A DNA stretch of 20,125 nt from Planctomycetota bacterium (GTDB taxonomy: Bacteria > Planctomycetota > Planctomycetia > Pirellulales > Pirellulaceae), in the NCBI GenBank assembly GCA_026692885.1, contig JAPLNJ010000668.1, forward strand, positions 1-20,125. The letters are read 5' to 3'. Positions 12,301-18,300 of this stretch are shown piece by piece. Positions within the stretch are counted from its first letter, which is position 1, and every line of letters begins with the position of its first letter. The notes beneath the pieces were generated by a model that had not been told where the DNA came from, searched no databases, and saw nothing but the letters and a program-made list of their open reading frames with translations. Made by a program: the position numbers and the translations under genes.

Positions 12301-15300
12301 GAGATGGTGGCGAAGGCTGTCTTGCGTTCTTGCGTTTGTGTCTCCTGGGCGGTGGCCGACACGTGCAGGACGATTGTCTCGGTGGAGCCGAGTGGCGGGG
12401 TGATCGTAAGCCCGTCGAGTTGCTCCGGGGTCAGTTGGTAGACGGCCAGCGTCCCGGTCCGGGTCTGCGTGCCGGCCGACAAGAACGATCCGGCCGGGAG
12501 CCCGGAGATCTCGATCGTCAGCGTTTCGGAGCCGTCCGTGTCGCGTAGCTGGCTGGTGATGTCCAGCAGGATCGATGAATTGATGGTCCCGGCGACCGAT
12601 TTGGCCGACAGAATGGGCGTGTCGGCAACCGGGGTGATGGTCAGGGAGACGAGCGCTTCGCTGGATGTGTTGCCCGCGTTGTCGCAAACGGTGTAGGTGA
12701 ATGAATCCGCGCCCGAGTAATTGGCGTAGGGCGTGTAGGTCACGACGCCGGAGCCGATATCGACGGCGGCCGTGCCGTGCCGCGGTTGCTGGACGATCGC
12801 GACGCTGTTGCGATCCAAGGTGCCATCGGCGTCGGTGTCATTGGCCAGGACATCAAAGGCGATGGGGATATCTTCGTCGATGATGGCCGAATCGGGATTG
12901 GCGGTGGGCAGCGACGAGGAGTCGCGCAGGACGACGACATTGTCGATGCTGACCTGGCTGTCCAGGGCACCGAAGCCGAGCAGGTCGAAGTACAGCAGCA
13001 GTTCCGTTCCGGCGGCCACGCCGGTCAGATCGATTTCGACGACGATGGGGTGGTCGGCGCTGCCGAAGGGGGTTTCGGCGGTGATTCCAGTAAGGGTTAA
13101 GCGGCTGTGGTGGTGGACGGTGCCGTCGGATTGAATGGTGAGGATGGCGTCGGTGAGCGGGGATTGGGATGCGTCAGGCTGGAAAGCCTGACCTACGGGG
13201 GTCAGCAGCGATACTTGGAAGGCTTCGGTGGGCAAGGCGTCGGCGGTGTGCAGCAGGCCGCCGACGAGTTCGAACCGGAGGGTCGTCGCGCCGGCCGGGA
13301 CGAAGAAGCTCTGGCTCGCCGAGGAGATGTATTGGGCGTGCTCGCCCAGGACCAGCGTCCCTTGGGCCAGGCTGGTATTGCCTCGCAACCGCCAGCCGAA
13401 CGCCGCGGCACGCGGATCGACGACGTTGAAGTTGCCGTTGGCGATCGCCGTCGTGGCGATGTCCTCGCCCAGCGAGGGACTAGAACAAAGTAGCCCGCAC
13501 ACTCCGTGTGCGGAAATCGGCACACGAAGTGTGCCGTCTACTATTGAGGCAGACGGGCTGTTCGCCGGCGCCCTGCCAGCGCTGCCGCCAGTCGCCCCCG
13601 TCCAGTACGCCTGGTCCTCGCTGGAACGGAAGCCGTAATTGATCAGCAGAATGGCCTGATCGCTGACAGCAACGCGTCCGTCGCCGTCGAGATCAGCGGC
13701 GGCCAGGTAATTCGCGTCGACCGCGTTCGTCCCAAACGCCGCTGCGAACAATTGGCTGTCAAAACCGTCCACGCGGCCGTCGGCATTGATGTCGCCCGCG
13801 ACGCCGACCTCTAGTTCGTAGTCGCCGGGCTGCGCGGCCGCAATGCGCACCAGGTAACTGCCAGGCGAGCTGATCTTGAAAATGGCGAACACCTCGCGGG
13901 CGTTCGGATCCGCCAGAGCACCGGCCGGATGGACCCGCACGGCTCCCTCGACGGCCGGCATGGCTGGCCGGAAACCGTCGGTCGTGCCGAGCACGTGGAT
14001 CCGCACCCAGAGCTCACCACCGGCCACGCTGTCCAGTTGCTCTTGCGTGACATCGAAGGCATATAGATCGCCAGCCGCGCTGCTGGCCAAGGAACTGCTG
14101 TAGCGTTGACCGCTGCTGTCGGCGATGTTGCCCAGATTGGCCGTCAAACCGGTTACGGTGACGCCGCCTGCATAGAAGATGGCCCGATTGACGGTCGCCC
14201 CGGTCGAAACCCGCAGCAGGTGCGACTGCTGCGGATCGTAGCCATAGCTGTGGATCACTGTGGTAGCAGGCACAGTCCCTGTGCCGTCCGCTCCCGCACT
14301 CGGAGATTGCGGACTACTTTGTACCCGAATCAGATTCCCGCGCGAGTCATACGTGTAGTCCAGCTGCGTGCCGACCTGCGTGATGATGCTTTGCAGCCGG
14401 CCCGATGAATCTCGGTCGAAATCGACGTACGTGCCGTCGGCGGCGATCAGCCCGCTGGTGCTGACCTGGAGTGTCGTCCCGCCGGGCGTAATCTGGCGCA
14501 CGATTCCCAGCGTGGAATCAATCTCGTAGGCCGTACCATCCGGCCCGGTCAGCGTGTAATCGCTGCCCGCCAGCTTGGGATTCGCCGGATGGTAGGGCGT
14601 ACCGCTTTCGACCGCGTAATAGGCATGGCCGGAGCGCATCAACAGCGCGTCCACCGACTGCAGGGTGTAACCGCTGGTGGTGTCGACCGCTTGCCAGGCT
14701 GGCCGATAGTAGGTCACGCCGGGAACCTGGAAGACCACTTGCGGCTGGAACCGGAACTTGATTCGCTCGCCGGTCGGCGTCGTCAGGTACAGTGCCGAGC
14801 CGTCGCTCAGCGGCGCGTAGATGCCGTACACTTCGCGGCCCGTGTTGGGAACGTCCAGCTGCAGGTCGACGTCGCGGATGGCCAACTGCCAGCCGTAGCC
14901 GCAGCTGCCGGCCAGGTCTTGGGCGGTCGAATCGTAGGAACGGCGGATCGCGATCTGCTCGCCTCCCACGGTCACCAACAGATCGGTGGCCACCTCGCGA
15001 TAGACGCCGGCCGTGCTGGTCGAGGCAATTTCGAGGACCGTTTCCACTGCGTTGTGCCGGTTGCCGAGATCCTCGGCCGAGAGGCGTAGCCGATAGAAGC
15101 CGGCGGGGAAGGCGGCCGGGTCGAGCGTGAAGAGCGCTGCCGAACTCACGACCGATTCGCCGCGAGCCAACGGCACGAAAGCTTCCGTGCCCAGCCGGGC
15201 CAGTTCCAGCGTCCAGTAGTCCAGGTTCGAGTCGGTCACCGAGCCCAGGATCTGCGTGGCGGTGGACAGCGCTGTGCCGGCCAGCCCTTCCTGCAACACC

Positions 15301-18300
15301 AGTTCCGGTTTCTGGTTGTCGCTGGGGTCCAAGACCTCGATCACCGAGCTTTGCGAATTCTGCCAGCCGTCCACGTCGGTCGCGGCGACCGTGACGTGCA
15401 TTTTGCCCGGCTGCACGGCCGCTCGGACCGTGGCAAAGCCGTCTTTGTCCAGGGTGTACTCGACCCCGGCGACGACCAGGTGCACGGAGGCCGGATCGAT
15501 ATCGGCATAGCCGTTGACCAGCACCTGGAGCGTGACCGGAGTCAGCGGGTTGACGGCCCAACTGGGCGAGCGGACCACGGTGATTCCCGGCAACACGGGC
15601 GACAGCGTGGCGCTCAACACGATCGATTCCGAAGTCGTGTCCGTCCCGTCCGAGACGTGCAGCCGGACCACGTGTTCGCCCAACTGCCCGGCGGTCGGCG
15701 TCCAGCGGAAGAGTCCCGTGGCCGGGTCGAGCGTCGCCCCGTCGGGCAAGCCGCTGGCGGAATAGGTCAGCGTCGTGCCGGCATCTGGATCGGTGGCCGC
15801 GACGGTGAAGGACAAGGTCTTGCCGAGCTGGACCTGGTGGTTCGAGTTCTTGACGATTGGGGAAAAGTTCACGTTGTCGATATACAGCGCGACGTCCAGC
15901 GTGTCGGTAGCTCCGGCGGCGTCCTGCACCTGGAACGTGATCGTGTGTAGCCCCGCCTGATCGTAGCCCGGGCTGACGCGGAACAGGCCCTTTTTGATCT
16001 CGCGGTCGGGGGAATAGGATCCGGGCGCCAGGTCCGTGCTCAGCACCGACCAGGTCAGCTTGTCGTAATCGTCCGGATCGCCGCCCACGACGGCGAATTG
16101 GACCGGATAGCCTTCGCGGCCGTATTGCAGCGGGATGGGCACGATTCGCGGCGGGCGATTGACATCGGTTACCGTGATTGCAAACTTCCGCACGACCTCG
16201 GCGATGCCGTCGCTGACCCGCGCGGTGATTTCGTCGTACTTGCCTGACTGATCGTACCGCGGCGTCCACGTAAACAGCCCGGTGCGGCGATCCAGGCTGG
16301 CGCCGGCGGGCAGCGAGCCGGCATCGATGTCATAGGTCAGGGTCTGCCCGTCCGCATCGGCGGCCAGGGCGGCGAAGTTGATCGTCAGCGGCTGACCCTC
16401 CGCCACGGTCGGATTCGAGAGGAGGCTGAAGGTCGGGGCCGAATTCGTGTTCAGCACGGTCAGCGAGAAGCTCAGGCTGGCCTCGCGGACCAGGTACAAC
16501 CAGCCGTTCCCATTGTCGCGGACGGTGATCTGCACCTGGTGCGGCCCCAGATCCTCGGCTGCGGGCGTCCACCGCAGGCGTCGCTGGCCGTACACGCCGG
16601 TGGACTCGAGCGCCGCGCCGGCGGGCAGCCCGGCCAGCTGGAACGTCAAGTCACTCTGCTCGAAATCGGCGGCCTGGAGCAGCGTCTGGAACGCCTGACC
16701 GACCAGGGCCACCCGATTGTTTTCCGGTCGCACGGTGGGCGCGAAATTGGCGCTGTCAAACGTGACGATGAAGGTGTAGGTACACGCGAGACTGCGGCGC
16801 GCCCCTTCACCGTCACCGTCGTCGCGGGCGACGACCATGATGGGATGGTCGCCGGGAGTCGCCTTGGCCGGATCGAACGTGAGCGTGCCCGTGCCGTCGC
16901 CGTGGTCGACGAACGTGACGAAGTCGGGCAGCGGATAAAACGGAAGGCCGTTCTCGGCCGACAGCACCAGCGGATTCCCGTCCGCGTCGGTCGCCCGCAC
17001 CTGGCGGGTCAAGACCGTCGGCGCCGCGTCCAGATCGACGGTGATGTTCGCGATGGCGTCGATCTCCGGGCGATGATTCAGGTGGGCCACGTACAGCGGC
17101 ACGACCATGGTTGTCGTCAAGCCGCCGGCGCCGAGTTCCGTCGCCTGGAAGGTGAGTTGCCGTGCTCCGACGTCGTCCTTGGTCGGGGTCCAGCGGAACT
17201 CGCCGGTCTGCGCGTCGAAGGTCGCTCCCGTCGGCAGCCCCTCGACCACATAGCTCAAGCTGGCCGCGGTGGTGTCTGGCTTCGAGAGCGAACCATCGGG
17301 CAAGCGGAACTGGGGCACGTAGGTCGGGTTGTCCGGATCGAGGGCAAAGACCTGGAAGTAGATCGGTTCTTCCTCGTACGCCTGCCAGGAGCCAATCGGA
17401 TCGAATACCGGGGCGCCGTTGGCATCGAGCACGGTCAGGACCATGGTCCGCGTGGCGGAGCCACCCTTGTTGCTGATCGTGAACGTCAGGTTGTGGACGC
17501 CGGCCTGAGCGTAGCCCACCTCCCACTGGAACAAGCCGCTGGTCGGGTGAAGCGAGGCGCCGGCGGGCAGGGACTTGCAGGAAAAGACCACGGCATCGCC
17601 GTCGGGATCTGCGCCGTCCAGATAGAACCGCACGACATCCCCCTCGCGCACGGTCAAGTTGGCCGGCTTGTTCAGGACGGGCGGCTGGTCGGACTCGCGG
17701 ACCACCAGCGAGGTGGTCATGACACTCTCGCGGTGCCCGTCGCTGACGTGCAGCGACACATTGGGGTAGACGCCGGCCTGCAGCGCGCCGATGTCCCACA
17801 GCAGCGTATGCGTGGCGAAGTCGAACTCGTCGCGCGGGATGGCTGCCAGCTGCGGCGCATGATTCCCGCCGACGACGGTGATGGTATAGGTCAACGTCGC
17901 GCGAGCGCCGCGGTCATCGAAGGCATAGACGGTGACCGGGACCGTGTCGTCGCAGCCCGCGGCCGGCAGCCACTGGATCAGCCCTGTCTGCGCGTTGACA
18001 GACATGCCGTCCGGACCGTCCGCCAGCAGGAAATTCAGCCGCGAACCGTCTGGGTCGTGCGCCGCGATCGTCGTTTGGTACAACGTCCCCACCGTGGCGG
18101 CTGTCGGGGGTTGGGCGTCGATGACCGGCGCCTGATTCACGGTCGGGGCGGCGAAGAACGAGAAGGTGTAGTCGACCCGATCGAAGTTCAGCACGTCGAT
18201 CGTCACCGTCACGGCGGTAGTCGACTGGCCGGCGCGCAGCCTAGCTCCGCCGGCGAGTTGCCCGGCCAGGTCGATCAGATAGCGTCCGTCCGTCAGCGGT

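Noticed and set aside
11187..12548. Plus-strand open frame of 453 codons
   Set aside because: It is again codon-aligned antisense to dockerin and cadherin-like sequence of the real gene, with no domain or ribosome-binding context that I trust.
13626..13796. Dockerin as evidence for a cellulosome
   Set aside because: No cohesin domain is visible in this window, and isolated dockerin-type EF-hands are common in bacteria without cellulosomes. Only the domain fold is supported.
13490..14317. Hairpins D and E as transcription terminators
   Set aside because: They lie in the middle of an unbroken reading frame and have no T-tract. Their paired-stem layout with GTAG...CTAC ends fits REP-like elements better.
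14518..16269. Minus-strand open frame of 583 codons in another phase
   Set aside because: It overlaps the RHS-like and Ig-like region of the true frame, has an Arg/Pro/Gly-rich product and no motif. It is an out-of-frame shadow.
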